From Brassica napus (Eukaryota; Streptophyta; Magnoliopsida; Brassicales; Brassicaceae): DNA of 64,000 nucleotides. Location: positions 21,001-85,000 of the forward strand of contig NW_026014635.1 in assembly GCF_020379485.1 (NCBI RefSeq), given 5' to 3'. Positions 33,990-46,683 of this stretch are shown in pieces; within the stretch, counting starts at the first letter, position 1, and every line of letters starts with the position of its first letter. A model generated the notes under the pieces. The model saw only the letters and a program-made list of their open reading frames with translations. It searched no databases and had not been told where the DNA came from. The position numbers and the translations under genes are program-made.

Positions 33990-35969
33990 TGTAAGACCCG
34001 TTCCTGGTCTCTCGACCCAACTGGATACGAATGCTTACTTATTAATTTCTTTGCTTGTCTGATTCATTCTAAGTCTTTTCTTTACTAAGTCATATTCGAA
34101 TATGAGGTTCATAAACAAAGGGATAGATTGCACAGCGGAATAATAATGTATAAACTTTGTATTACTTAGAAACATGAGATTCAATACACAACTTCTTAAC
34201 AGTCTCATAGACAATCACTAGTTCATCCCTAGCATCATCTAACCACACGTTACACAGCCTCTCACTGACCGAGCCTTCACGGCTCCTTGGCTTGACCAGA
34301 ACCATCCTTAGTTCCTGAAACCACAACCAGATAAGCATTAATCATAACCGAGAATAGAACGGATTGATTCTACAATGCTTGGCTTGGTTCCTAGAACTTA
34401 GATAAACCTCAGTCAACATAATCATAAAACGTATGAACCTACCTACCGTATCCTAAGTCATTCAACCAACCACCCCTTGACTTAGAATCAGATAGATCGT
34501 CCAGAATAGATAAACAGAACACACGAACAGATCCGGATCGTCCCCAAAGACCAATCCGTCTAACCGGATAGAATCTAGGTGCGACCGGCCAATGGAGTCC
34601 GGTTCAATGGCCCAACAGACTCCCTTACCTGATCGGCCGAGTAAGCCTCAAGCCTAATCCGGAAGGCTTAGCAACCGGTCAGACCTTGCGACTCTACCTT
34701 GGCTTAGACAAACCGTGACCATGTCTTAACTAGACAACCATAGGCTGATCCATAAGGATCGGTCCTAACCTGTCCCGAAAGACACCGTTTGGAACATGTA
34801 CCCTTTGGCCATTCGTGCCTCTTGGACACTCATGACTCTTGACAACTCGTGCCCTTTGGGTCATTCCCAACCGTTCGTCCTAACCGCCCAGTCTTGGTGC
34901 AATCGGATCATCCCACTAACCGACCCGTGTCTAGGCTAGCGGTTTGATTATGTCCGGCCAAAGTCTAGGGACGTGTCCCTTGGACTCAACCAACACAACC
35001 TTTCGTGTTTAACCAGAGAGAAGAGAAACGAATTGAAACAGATAAGGAGAGCCGGATGGGACTTAGGAACCGAGCAGAGCCGCGGTGCGGTCGCATGGAC
35101 AGTCCGTTTGGTTTGATGGAGCCACGGCCCATCACATACCTTGTGAACCACGTCTGGGTTCTCCATGCTCTTCTCCTTGTCTTGATCTCCCATTCTTGAC
35201 CGGAGTTAGTTCTCAAACGATCAGAGTCGCCGGAACACAACACCACCACAATCGGCCTTTCTCTTGGCCGGAACTCTCTCTTTCTCTCTTTCTTTCTCTC
35301 TACGTTTTTCTCTGAGTATTTTACTCTGGACTTGGATAATGAAATCGACCAGAGAGCCCCCATATTTATAGAAAATGAGGGGGTAAGTCTTGCCCCACGA
35401 ACAGGCACGACTTGCTAGCGAATGGGCACCATCGGCCAAGGGTTGTCCCCTTTCGGCCACTTGCATCCCTTCGCCCTTTCTGATTGGGTTTGGGGTCGGT
35501 CACAAGCCTGACCCACGCCCCAGGCCTCCTGGACTTAGCCCACAGCCTTGTCCAAAGACCCAGCAGCCCATGGCCTCATGGCCGGACCTCACAGCCCGCC
35601 ACTGACCCTGTCCCAGACAATCGGCCTAAAGCCCAGACAGTCAGTCTAGCTGAGATGAGCTGACTCTCAGCTGTCTCAGCTGAGTGAGCTAGTAGTCCAG
35701 CTAGTGGAGCTGACTTAGTAGGGTCTGAGCTGGAGTGAACTGAACCTAGCTTCATTGAGCTGGCCGAGCTACTCGTCCACTTTGTCCAGTTACCGTCTTA
35801 CTCGTCCTAGCTGTCTCTTAGCTTGTATAAGGTTAAGTCTTAGTTTCCTTATGTCCTTAACCTTCTTTCTCGACCATGGAACGCTTGCCTTGATGTCCTA
35901 AGACTGGCTTGCACGTTTCCTCGAACCATGGCTGTCCCAACAATCCTATTCAGGATTGGGGGCGTGACA
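33990..35969 (-). repeat. Element E 5' LTR (1980 bp)
   Basis: Partner of 26868-28844. TATA box at 35363-35370; AGCTGA-rich stretch at 35645-35830; terminal dyad at the right edge. Followed by the target duplication CGTCC (35970-35974). Confidence 0.92.
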
Positions 35970-38290
35970 CGTCCTGTGTGTACTGAACAGACAGCCCACG
36001 TGGGATAAAATCACCCAAACAGTCCACGGGAAGGGCCAGCGTGCTGAGTCCAAGGACCAACGTGCTGATATGTGTACTGAGGGACAGCCACGGACGTCCT
36101 GTGTGTGCTGACGGACAGCCACGGACGTCCTGTGTGTGCTGGCGGACACCCATGCACGTCCTGTGTGTACTGAACAGACAGCCCACGAGGGCCAAAATCA
36201 CCCGAACAGTCCGCAGGAAGGGTCAGCGTGCGGAGTCAAAGGACACACGTGCTGATATGTGTACTGATGGACAGCCACAAACGTCATGTGTGTGCTAACA
36301 GACACACACGGACACACACGCACAGCCACGAACGTCCTGTGTGTGCTGACGGACACACACGGACGTCCAGTGTGTGCTGACGGACACCCACAGACGTCCT
36401 GTGTGTACTGAACAGACAGCCCACGTGGGCCAAAATCACCCAAACAGTCCACGGGAAGGGCCAGCGTGCTGAGTCCAAGGACCAGCGTGCTGATATGTAT
36501 ACTGATGGACAGCCACGGACGTCATGTGTGTGCTGACAGACACACACGGACCGCCACGGACGTCCTGTGTGTGCTGGCGGACACCCACGGACGTCCTGTT
36601 TGTACTGAACAGATAGCCCACGTGGGCCAAAATCACCCAAACAGTCCACGGGAAGGGCCAGCGTGCAGAGTCCAAGGACAACCGTGCTGATATGTGTACT
36701 GATGGACAGCCACAGACGTCCGGTGTGTGCTGACAGACACACACGGACAGCCACGGACGTCCTGTGTATGCTACGGACACACACGGACGTCCTGTGTAAG
36801 CTGACCGACACCCACAAACGTCCTGTGTGTGCTAAAAGAAACACCCGGACACACACGGATGTCCTGTGTGTGCTGACAGACAGCCACAAACAGCCTCGGA
36901 CGTCCTGTGTGTGCTGGAGGACACCCATGGACGTCCTGTGTGTACTGAACAGACAGCCCACTTGGGACAAAATCACCCAAACAGTCCACGGGAAGGGCCA
37001 GCATGCTGAGTCCATGGACCAACGTGCTGATATGTGTACTGAGGGACAGCCACGGACGTCCTGTGTGTGTTGACGGACACAGAAGGACACACACGGACAG
37101 CCATGGACGTCCTGTGTGTGCTGGCGGACACCCACGGACGTCCTATGTGTACTGAACAGACAACCCACGAGGGCCAAAATCACCCGAACAGTCCACAAGA
37201 AGGGTCAGCGTGCGGAGTCCAAGGACCAACGTGCTTATATGTGTACTGATGGACAGCCACGGACATCATGTGTGTGCTGACGGACACACACGTACATACA
37301 CGTACACCCACGAACATCCTGTGTGTGCTGACGGACACACACGGACAGACACGGATGTCCTGTGTGTGCTGACGAACACCCACAGATGTCCTGTGTGTGC
37401 TGACGGACACCCACGGACGTCCTGTGTGTGCTGACAGACACACATGGACACACACGGACGTCCTGTGTGTGCTAACGGACAGCCACAAACAGCCATGGAC
37501 GTCCTGTGTGTGCTGGCGGACACCCACGGACATCCTGTGTGTACTGAACAGACAGCCCACGAGGGCCAAAATTACCCGAACAGTCCACAGGAAGGGTCAG
37601 AGTGCGGAGTCAAAGGACCAACGTGCTGATATGTGTACTGATGGACAGCCACAGACGTCATGTGTGTGCTGACAGACACACACAGACACACACGCACAGC
37701 CACGAACGTTCTGTGTGTGCTGACGGACACACACGGACGTCCTGTGTGTGCTGACGGACAGCCACAGATGTCCTGTGTGTACTGAACAGACAGCCCACGT
37801 GGGCCAAAATCACCCAAACAGTCCACGGGAAGGGCCAGCGTGCTGAGTCCAAGGACCAGCGTGCTGATATGTATACTGATGGACAGCCATGGACGTCCTG
37901 TGTGTGCTGACGGACACACACGGACCACCATGGACGTCCTGTGTGTGCTGGCGGACACCCACGGACGTCCTGTGTGCACTGAACAGATAGCCCACGTGGG
38001 CCAAAATCACCCACAGTCCACGGGAAGGGCCAGCGTGCAGAGTCCAAGGACCAACGTGCTGATATGTGAACTGATGGACAGCCACAGACGTCCTGTGTGT
38101 GCTGACGAACACACACGTACAGCCACAGACGTCTTGTGTATGCTTACGGACACACACGGACATCCTGTGTGTGCTGACCGACATCCACGAACGTCCTGTG
38201 TGTGCTGACAGACACACACGGACACACACGGATGTCCTGTGTGTGCTGACAGACAGCCACAAACAGCCCCGGACGTCCTGTGTGTGCTGG
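35970..38290 (+). repeat. Tandem array block 2
   Basis: Direct continuation of block 1: the module broken by E (ending GACGTCC at 26867) resumes here with CGTCCTGTGTGTACTGAACAG. Anchors CAGTCCAC (or variants) at 36020, 36207, 36445, 36642, 36982, 37189, 37581, 37819 and 38014 give intervals 187, 238, 197, 340, 207, 392, 238 and 195, the same higher-order order as block 1. Ends where element B begins. Confidence 0.94.
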
Positions 38291-41209
38291 CGTGTCACAA
38301 CCCCAATCCTGGAAAGGATTGTCGGGACGGCCATGGTTCGAGGAAACGTACAAGCCAGTCTTAGGACATCAAGGCAAGCGTTTCATGGTCGAGAAAGAAG
38401 GTTAAGGACATAAGGAAACTTAGACTTAACCTTATACAAGCTAAGAGACAGCTAGGACGAGTAAGACGGTAACTGGACGAAGTGGACGAGTAGCTCGGCC
38501 AGCTCAATGAAGCTAGGTTTAGTTCACTCCAGCTCAGTCCCTACTAAGTCAGCTCTACTAGCTGGACTACTAGCTCACCCAGCTGAGGCAGCTCACCTCA
38601 GCTAGACGGACTGTTCGGGATTTAGGCCGATGGTCCGGGTCCGGGTCAGTGGCGGGCTGTGAGGTCCGGCCATGAGGCCATGGGCTGTTGGGTCTTTGGG
38701 CAAGGCCGTGGGCTAAGTCCAGGAGGTTTGGGGCGTGGGTTGGGCTTATAACCGACCCCAAACCCAATCAGAAAGGGCGAAGGGATGCAAGTGGCCGAAA
38801 GGGGACAACCCTTGGCCGATTGTGCCCATTCGCTAGCAAGTCGTGCCTGTTCGTGGGGCAAGACTTACCCCCTCGTTTTCTATAAACATGGGGGCTCTCT
38901 GGTCGATTTCATTATCCAATTCCAGAGTAAAATACTCATGGAAAAATGTAGAGAGAGAGAGAGAGAGTTCTGGCCAAGAGATCGGCCGGAAAAGGGCCGG
39001 TCGTGGTGGTTTTGTATCTCTGGCAAGGAGAACGGTTTAGGAGAGAGGAGGCCGTGTGTTATGAATACCCAAGGCGTAGAGAAGGGTCTGGAGAAGGACT
39101 CGAAAGCCGTGGTTCAGTCTGATAGGGTCAGTGGCGTAACCACCGACTCATCGGCAAGACAATCGGACAGTCTGAACCGGTCTAGCCATGGGCGTTTGGA
39201 TTGTGTCCTATTCTTCTTATTCTTTTCATCCAATTCTTCTTCTACTCCTTCTGTACATTGGCGTGGCCTTTTGATGTGTTGGGATTGGTTATAACCGTGG
39301 TTCTGGTTGAGTAATGAAGTCGCGGTCCATAACCGTCGAGTTAGGCGCGCGCATGGTCTAAACCGGCCTCAGGTGATCCGATTGGATAGGGGCGGTTCTG
39401 TTCTGTTCTGTTCTGAACGGTTGCAACCCTTCCCTGAACAGTCAAAATGGTTCATGACTTCTGTAGGTTAAGGCGTGGTCCTTTGGCCATAGGCCGGACA
39501 CACGCACGGACCAGACAGTCCATACGGACGGTTAGGTCGAACGGTTGGAGCATCTGAATGGGTGCGAGATGCCAAGGGTCATGAGTTGCCAAGAGGCACG
39601 AGTGTCCAAAGGGTACTAGTTCCCAAAGGGTGTGAGTTCCAAACGGTGCCATTGGTTCAAGGCTTAGGCCGAACCAAGTGGACAGTCCGCGGCTGCATAG
39701 TCGAACGGACGGACGGTTAGTTTAACCGGAGTGTTGTGTCGCAAGGTCTGATTGGTTGCAAGGCAATCCGGTTTGGTCTTGGGCCTTACTCTCTGGTATG
39801 GATCCAGGCTTTGGGTCGGATCAGGTAAGAAGGTCCGTGAGCCTTTGGGCCAGACTTATAACTGGTCGATCGCACCTAGATCTTAACCAGACGGTTAGAC
39901 GGGACTATGGACGATCCGGCTATGGTTGGATGGCTTTAGCCGCAAAGGCTAAGTGGGATATCTTACAATAAACCTTGGGTTGGTGAGTAGGATAGGCGCC
40001 ATATGCATTATGTAGGGCGTAGACCCACATGATGGCAATGGAAGGCCGGTTATATCAGTACCTGCTAAGTAGACGATGGCTTATCAAGTCTGGTGGTCGG
40101 ATCATGTTTCATGACGATGGTTCGATGGCCGAGCACTAGTATGGATAGTCACGTTGCTGGAGTAAGAGTATTGATGTGATGCTTCTAGATATCAACCTTG
40201 GTGTTGATAGCTTCGAGATTGGCTAAGAGTCATGACGAAGTGTATGGCTAGTACTATGTGTCGTAGACCATAGATACTGAGCCTAAGTGTGATTGTTCAA
40301 GGAAGGCCGTGTAAGATCTGATCATGGTTGAATATGGACGACCTGACCTCTGAATGATGGTTCAAGGTGTCGGAACTAATCTGATTAAGGAATGCATCGT
40401 TTGGTATGAACAAATCATATATGTTGTTTGGGTTAAGTCCCAAAGCCGGTCAGGCCAGATGATGACTCATCAGTTCCAAGTCATGTGAGGATGGTTGGTT
40501 GATTGACTTAGGATCTAATGAGATTTGTCAGTCCAGAATATGGATTGGGTACTATTGCCTATATGGCAAGGGGATGTTTGAGTGTGCATGAGCCGAGAAA
40601 GGCCAGATGCAAACCCTTATCCTTTCAAAGACTTCTCAAAGGTTACTTATGTCTGTGGGGATGGTTGGTTGAATGACTAAGTACCTAGGGGAGTTGTTTG
40701 ATGCAGGAATCAAGATAAGGACCTTAAGTAAGATCATTGAGTGATCGTGGTCCAGCTGTCAAGCAAGAGCAATTCGAGTCAATGGAGGACCGATGAGCTA
40801 ATAAGCTCCGTAGATGTGGCAAAGGTATGATCTAGCATTTACTAATGTAGATCTAGATAGAATGGTTTAGGGGAATGGAACCTCAGAATTGTATGGCTTG
40901 GTTTGGGTTTAGGATTGACCTTTAAGCTAATTGGTAGTTGAGTAAACTGACCAAGGCTAAGGTGATTCGACCAGACAAGTGTTAGATTGGTTTTAGACCA
41001 ATGGTTAACTACAGAATAATCCGCTGCGTATCTGTTGAAAGGATCTAGGCTATTAATGACTAGGGAAGTCTTTAGCTAAGATCTAAGTTAGCCCTCGCCT
41101 TTAGGCGATATTATAAATAAAGGGCGAAAATTAAGAGGTTCGGCCAGGAAGTGGACCGAGCGACGTGAGGCATCGACCGCGGCCTAGGCGGCCGGGATCG
41201 GGTCTTACA
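38291..41209 (+). repeat. Element B 5' LTR (2919 bp)
   Basis: Starts TGTCACAACCCCAATCC and ends GGTCTTACA. Carries the terminal dyad, an AGCTGA-rich stretch (38430-38600) and TATAAACA (38881-38888; TATAAATA in the 3' LTR). About 98% identical by eye to the 3' LTR over the aligned part. Confidence 0.92.
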
Positions 41210-41212
41210 AGT

Positions 41213-41224
41213 TGGTATCAGAGC
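41213..41224 (+). other. Element B primer binding site (tRNA-iMet)
   Basis: TGGTATCAGAGC three bases after the 5' LTR end; exact match. The leader that follows to about 42070 is non-coding and matches the F leader in reverse complement. Confidence 0.88.
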
Positions 41225-42074
41225 ATGCTTGATCCTGTTTAGTACAACGCTCTAAGATGTTGTGTTCCATACCGAAGTTATTTCCAAAACTATGATGACT
41301 ATGAAACCTTAGTTGGGGTGAGCCAAGAAAGAGTTGAGGTAAGCTAGGGTATCATGCTTGTAAATGTGGGAATTCTAAGATGAACCAGCTTAGCCAAGAA
41401 CCTAAAAATAGAAAGGTTGGTCGATCTAGTATTTATAAGTAATAGACGGGTTGGAAGGGATGGAAGCAATGCAAGACTTGTTTATGGATGACCTAAACAA
41501 GGGAAGTAACATGGACCAGAGAGTGGCTTAGGTTGAAATAAAGGTGCAGCATTCTACTGAAGTTAAGTGTTATCCCTTGATGGCCGTTCATAATAAATAA
41601 AGCATATGCAATGTTATATCTGACTCAAAGGAGACACTACATGACCAGTACACGAGTGCACTTGTGATCAGATGGATCAGCTAGGACTCGGTATAAGTCA
41701 AGGTAGGTTTCCTTAGATCTAGTAGGATGGAATGAATAAATTCCAATCTGAATCTGTCCAAGGAAAGAATGAGGAAACTCATGATGTTCGTTCCAATCAA
41801 TGGAAGAACATGATCTTAACTACCTTAGTATGATGGGGATTGAGGTATATTAAAATTGCTCTTGTGAATGGTGTGAGCATTCGCAAAAGTAAGACGCCTT
41901 GGAGAATGGTATGGGACGTTTTCCAAGTGTGTGGTCAAACCGAGATCGTACTCATCTAGGTATCCACTGGAACTGGAAGTATTGAAGTTATTGGCAATGC
42001 CATGAGGGATGTTATGGGACGTTCTTTGTGGTGTGGTCATGCACTGAGATAGTTTCCACAAGTGGATTTGTGGT

Positions 42075-42720
42075 GTGGAAACACACGTACTTTTCGACAC
42101 AGAGGCTACACATAGTTTTGTGAGTCCGGGACTGGTCGGAAAGAGTCTGTTCTGTCTGAGTTCTGGGGATTATTCGAGACTAGTGAGGGCAGCCGGTGGG
42201 CAAATTATGCATTCACTAGGGCTCATGAAAAATATCCCGGTGTGGATCCAGGAGAGAAATCTGCCTGTAGATCTGATCGAGAAAAATATCCACGCGCCTA
42301 CAGAATCACGAGATGATCCTAGGCATGAATCTGGTTGGGAAAGTATCGGGCCACTCTCGATTGCCACAAAGTTCGTGTGCAATTGGAGACTGGAGCTCAC
42401 CCGATCCAGTACCAAAGTCTGAGTCTGAGTCCGGCTCTAAGGAAAGTAGGGGTGTCAGCAGTCCAAGTGAATTGGATGCTTAGACAGGGTTGTGAAGTAT
42501 TTTTGACCACAACTACCACTACGGAGCACGGCAATTCTGTTGATCTGTCTGGGATCTCGTTGGTATCGAGATCCATTGTCTGAGTCCGGCTTTAAGGAAA
42601 GTAGTGGTGTCAGCATTCCGTGTGGATCGGATGCTTAGACGGGATTGTGAAGTATTTTTTTGACCACAATTACCACTATGGAGCGCGGCAAATTCTGGTG
42701 ATCTAAAAGATCTGTTTGAG
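42075..42720 (+). pseudogene. Element B protease and linker remnant
   Basis: Starts in the protease ([20 protein letters not shown]). The catalytic DTG of C and E reads DTE here. A frameshift follows near 42275, where the [20 protein letters not shown] segment of E is scrambled. The protease-RT linker (LSPALRKV...MLRQGCEVFLTT) then appears twice in tandem (42427-42583 and 42584-42720). RT never starts properly. Gag is missing: the leader runs directly into protease. Confidence 0.8.
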
Positions 42721-43667
42721 GACCCGTTGGTGTCCGAGTCCCCAGATGTGTTCCGTTCGCTACATAGTGTCCCCTCTGGTAGGTCGGATCCATTTATGAT
42801 TGAACTGGAACCAGGGACAGCACCACTGTCCTAGAGTCTGTTTCAGTCGGCTCCGGCTGAGATGGCAGAGCCGAAGTTGACCACGTCCGAGAGAGGACCA
42901 TGGTCGCAGTACAACCAAGTCGGAGTTTGACCTAAGGTTGAGAATGATCAAGTCCAAAAAAAAAATGATGAGGATCAGCCCACGACCTATTCGGAGATGG
43001 ACCTATGGTCGGGGTGAAACGGTCGAGTCCCTGAGTGGACCAGGACCAGAGTACGATCGAGTCCAAGGAAGGACCAGGATCGAATTATGACAAAGTCCAG
43101 TGAAGGATAGAAGTCAAGTCTGAGGCGTTTTTAGTCTGGAGGGACTAAGATCGCAATGTGGCCAAGCCTGAAAAGGTTGTGGCCGGTTAAGGGGATGATC
43201 CAGTACGTTGTGGCTGAGGTCATGAGCCTTATTGTCCATGAAGGACAAAAGAACCATAATAATCTGTTAGGACTCGTTGTAGGACGAGCAGCCTAAAGAT
43301 TAGAACAAGTTCGTGAGGACTTGACTGGTACATCGAGTGGTGTGGGGATTGGCCAAATCTACTAAGGCTCGAGTATGCAGCATGTTCCTAGGGACTGATT
43401 ATGATCTAGTCTTGGACTATGATCAGAGAAAGAATAAAATCTGAAGAAGATGCTATTCAAAGGAAAGACATAGACTTGTTGAATACTAGGACCGCAACCT
43501 GGAGATTTCGGCCAGTGACACAAGGAATGTCTTTGGATGGATTTTCAAGTATCACTTGAATGGGTGCTTGATGGACCCTCGACTGTGGTCAAAGTAGACA
43601 AGTAAGGGTGCCATCAGCAAAACCAGAAAGGACCACTTGATAGGATTTTTGTGGTTAAATCCTTATC
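42721..43667 (+). other. Element B internal region without recognisable coding content
   Basis: After a short trace of the RT N-terminal region (up to about 42860) the sequence has no domain I recognise. It is purine-rich with recurring AAGTCC/GAGTCC and GACCA words and no frame longer than about 70 codons. Probably degenerate filler of the deleted pol region. Confidence 0.5.
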
Positions 43668-43684
43668 AAGTGGGGGAGACTTGT
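43668..43684 (+). other. Extra PPT-like copy in element B
   Basis: AAGTGGGGGAGACTTGT, identical over 17 bases to the true PPT/LTR junction at 43844-43860, but followed by ACAACG instead of CACGCC. Confidence 0.65.
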
Positions 43685-43843
43685 ACAACGATGGTCAAAG
43701 GAAAATTGATCAACGAAGTGGTGATTCGGTGGTTTTAATCAAGCTTGTTCTATTCTCTGATCAAGACTAGAATAAGTTTGTTTGGAATATTTTGTCTTGG
43801 GACAAGGTATAATCATCACCGGATTTGAGGACGAATCCATTAC

Positions 43844-43857
43844 AAGTGGGGGAGACT
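43844..43857 (+). other. Element B polypurine tract
   Basis: AAGTGGGGGAGACT immediately before the 3' LTR start TGTCACGCC. Upstream, GGATTTGAGGACGAATCCAT matches the tail of the Tekay-like polyprotein, here untranslatable. Confidence 0.82.
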
Positions 43858-46641
43858 TGTCACGCCCCCAATCCTGGAAAGGATTGTCGGGACGGCCATG
43901 GTTCGAGGAAACGTACAAGCCAGTCTTAGGACATCAAGGCAAGCGTTCCATGGTCGAGAAAGAAGGTTAAGGACATAAGGAAACTTAGACTTAACCTTAT
44001 ATAAGCTAAGAGACAGCTAGGACGAGTAAGACGGTAACTGGACGAAGTGGACGAGTAGCTCGGCCAGTCAATGAAGCTAGTTTTAGTTCACTCCAGCTCA
44101 GTCCCTACTAAGTCAGCTCCACTAGCTGGACTACTAGCTCACCCAGCTGAGGCAGCTGAGAGTCAGCTCACCTCAGCTAGACGGACTGTTTGGGCTTTAG
44201 GCCGATGGTCCGGGTCCGGGTCAGTGGCGGGCTGTGAGGTCCGGCCATGAGGCCATGGGCTGTTGGGTCTTTGGGCAAGGCCGTGGGCTAAGTCCAGGAG
44301 GCTTGGGGCGTGGGTTGGGCTTATGACCGACCCCAAACCCAATCAGAAAGGGCGAAGGGATGCAAGTGGCCGAAAGGGGACAACCCTTGGCCGATGGTGC
44401 CCATTCGCTAGCAAGTCGTGCCTGTTCGTGGGGCAAGACTTACCCCCTCGTTTTCTATAAATATGGGGGCTCTCTGGTCGATTTCATTATCCAATTCCAG
44501 AGTAAAATACTCATGGAAAAACGTAGAGAGAGAGAGAGAGTTCTGGCCAAGAGATCGGCCGGAAAAGGGCCGGTCGTGGTGGTTTTGTATCTCCGGCAAG
44601 GAGAACGGTTTAGGAGAGAGGAGGCCGTGTGGTATGAATACCCAAGGCGTAGAGAAGGGTCTGGAGAAGGACTCGAAAGCCATGGTTCAGTCTGATAGGG
44701 TCAGTGAGGTAACGACCAACTCATTGGCTAAGACAATCGGACAGTCTGAACCGGTCTAGCCATGGGCGTTTGGATTGTGTCCTATTATTCTTATTCTTTT
44801 CATCCAATTCTTCTTCTACTCCTTCTGTACATTAGCGTGGCCTTTTTGATGTGTTTGGATTGGTTATAACCGTGGTTCTGGTTGAGTAATGAAGTCGCGG
44901 TCCATAACCGTCGAGTTAGGCGAGCGCATGGTCTAAACCGGCCTCAGGTGATCCGATTGGATAGGGGCGGTTCTGTTCTGTTCTGTTCTGAACGGTTGCA
45001 ACCCTTCCCTGAACAGTCACAATGGTTCATGACTTGTGTAGGTTAAAGCGTCGTCCTTTGACCATAGGCCGGACACACGCACGGACCAGACAGTCCATAC
45101 GGACGGTTAGGTCGAACGGTTGGAGCATCTGAATGGGTGCGAGATGCCAAGGGTCATGAGTTGCCAAGAGGCCCGAGTGTCCAAAGGGTACTAGTTCCCA
45201 AAGGGTGTGAGTTCCAAACGGTGCCATTGGTTCAAGGCTTAGGCCGAACCAAGTGGACAGTCCGCGGCTGCATAGTCGAACGGACGGACGGTTAGTTTAA
45301 CCGGAGTGTTGTGTCGCAAGGTCTGATTGGTTGCAAGGCAATCCGGTTTGGTCTTGGGCCTTACTCTCTGGTATGGATCCAGGCTTTGGGTCGGATCAGG
45401 TAAGAAGGTCCATGAGCCTTTGGGCCAGACTTATAACTGGTCGATCATACCTAGATCTTAACCAGACGGTTAGACGGGACTATGGACGATCCGGCTATGG
45501 TTGGATGGCTTTAGCCGCAAAGGCTAAGTGGGATATCTTACAATAAACCTTGGGTTGGTGAGTAGGATAGGCGCCATATGCATTATGTAGGGCGTAGACC
45601 CACATGATGGCAATGGAAGGCCGGTTATATCAGTACCTGCTAAGTAGAAGATGGCTTATCAAGTCTGGTGGTCGGATCATGTTTCATGACGATGGTTCAA
45701 TGGCCGAGCACTAGTATGGATAGTCACGTTGCTGGAGTAAGAGTATTGATGTGATGCTTCTAGATATCAACCTTGGTGTTGATAGCTTCGAGATTGGCTA
45801 AGAGTCATGACAAAGTGTATGGCTAGTACTATGTGTCGTAGACCATAGATACTGAGCCTAAGTGTGATTGTTCAAGGAAGGCCGTGTAAGATCTGATCAT
45901 GGTTGAGTATGGACGACCTGACCTCTGAATGATGGTTCAAGGTGTCGGAACTAATCTGATTAAGGAATGCATCGTTTGGTATGAACAAATCATATATGTT
46001 GTTTGGGTTAAGTCCCAAAGCCGGTCTGGCCAGATGATGACTCATCAGTTCCAAGTCATGTGAGGATGGTTGGTTGATTGACTTAGGATCTAATGAGATT
46101 TGTCAGTCCAGAATATGGATTGGGTACTATTGCCTATATGGCAAGGGGATGTTTGAGTGTGCATGAGCCGAGAAAGGCCAGATGCAAACCCTTATCCTTT
46201 CAAAGACTTCTCAAAGGTTACTTATGTCTGTGGGGATGGTTGGTTGAATGACTAAGTACCTAGGGGAGTTGTTTGATGCAGGAATCAAGATAAGGACCTT
46301 AAGTAAGATCATTGAGTGATCGTGTTCCAGCTGTCAAGCAAGAGCAATTCGAGTCAATGGAGGACCGATGAGCTAATAAGCTCCGTAGATGTGGCAAAGG
46401 TATGATCTAGCATTTACTTATGTAGATCTAGATAAAATGGTTTAGGGGAATGGAACCTCAGAATTGTATGGCTTGGTTTGGGTTTAGGATTGACCTTTAA
46501 GCTAATTGGTAGTTGAGTAAACTGACCAAGGCTAAGGTTATTCGACCAGACAAGTGTTAGATTGGTTTTAGACCAATGGTTAACTACAGAATAATCCGCT
46601 GCGTATCTGTTGAAAGGATCTAGGCTATTAATGACTAGGGA
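43858..46641 (+). repeat. Element B 3' LTR, truncated
   Basis: Matches 38291-41070 in order and sequence, with TATAAATA at 44456-44463 and the AGCTGA-rich stretch at 44000-44180. The match breaks at 46640/46641 after ATTAATGACTAGGGA, where a different LTR start begins. Confidence 0.9.
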
Positions 46642-46683
46642 TGTAGCATCCCCGATCCTAGGTAGGATCGTTGGGACGAGCCA
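46642..46683 (+). repeat. 42-bp LTR-start remnant
   Basis: TGTAGCATCCCCGATCCTAG...GGACGAGCCA resembles the first 42 bases of the C-type LTR in plus orientation (TGTCATGTCCCCGATCCTAG...), including the dyad CGATCCTA/TAGGATCG. It lies between the truncated B LTR and the edge of C. Probably the leftover end of another element removed by recombination. Confidence 0.6.

Larger units (their letters stand above)
26868..35969 (-). mobile_element. Element E: Tekay-like chromodomain Ty3/Gypsy retrotransposon
   Basis: 9.1-kb element with LTRs of 1.98 kb (26868-28844 and 33990-35969), PBS at 33975-33986 and a C-rich (minus: G-rich) purine tract at 28845-28860. Target duplication CGTCC at 26863-26867 and 35970-35974 lies inside array modules, so E split one continuous array. 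It encodes Gag with three zinc knuckles, protease (DTG), RT, RNase H, integrase and a C-terminal chromodomain. Lesions: a frameshift in gag near 32970, a frameshift near 29335 and an in-frame TAG at 29203-29205. An intron-like segment lies at 32285-32373. Confidence 0.92.
38291..46641 (+). mobile_element. Element B: internally deleted Tekay-related retrotransposon
   Basis: 5' LTR 38291-41209, PBS 41213-41224, internal region of only 2.65 kb, PPT and 3' LTR from 43858, truncated at 46641 (about 135 bp missing). The internal region keeps remnants of protease and the protease-RT linker but no RT, RNase H or integrase. It inserted into array module CTGGCG (left flank TGGCG, 38286-38290); the right target copy is lost with the 3' LTR end. 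The LTR family is that of F. Confidence 0.88.

Noticed and set aside
43782..43970. 62-codon frame across the B PPT and 3' LTR start
   Set aside because: It is only the leftover tail of the Tekay-like polyprotein joined to LTR sequence.
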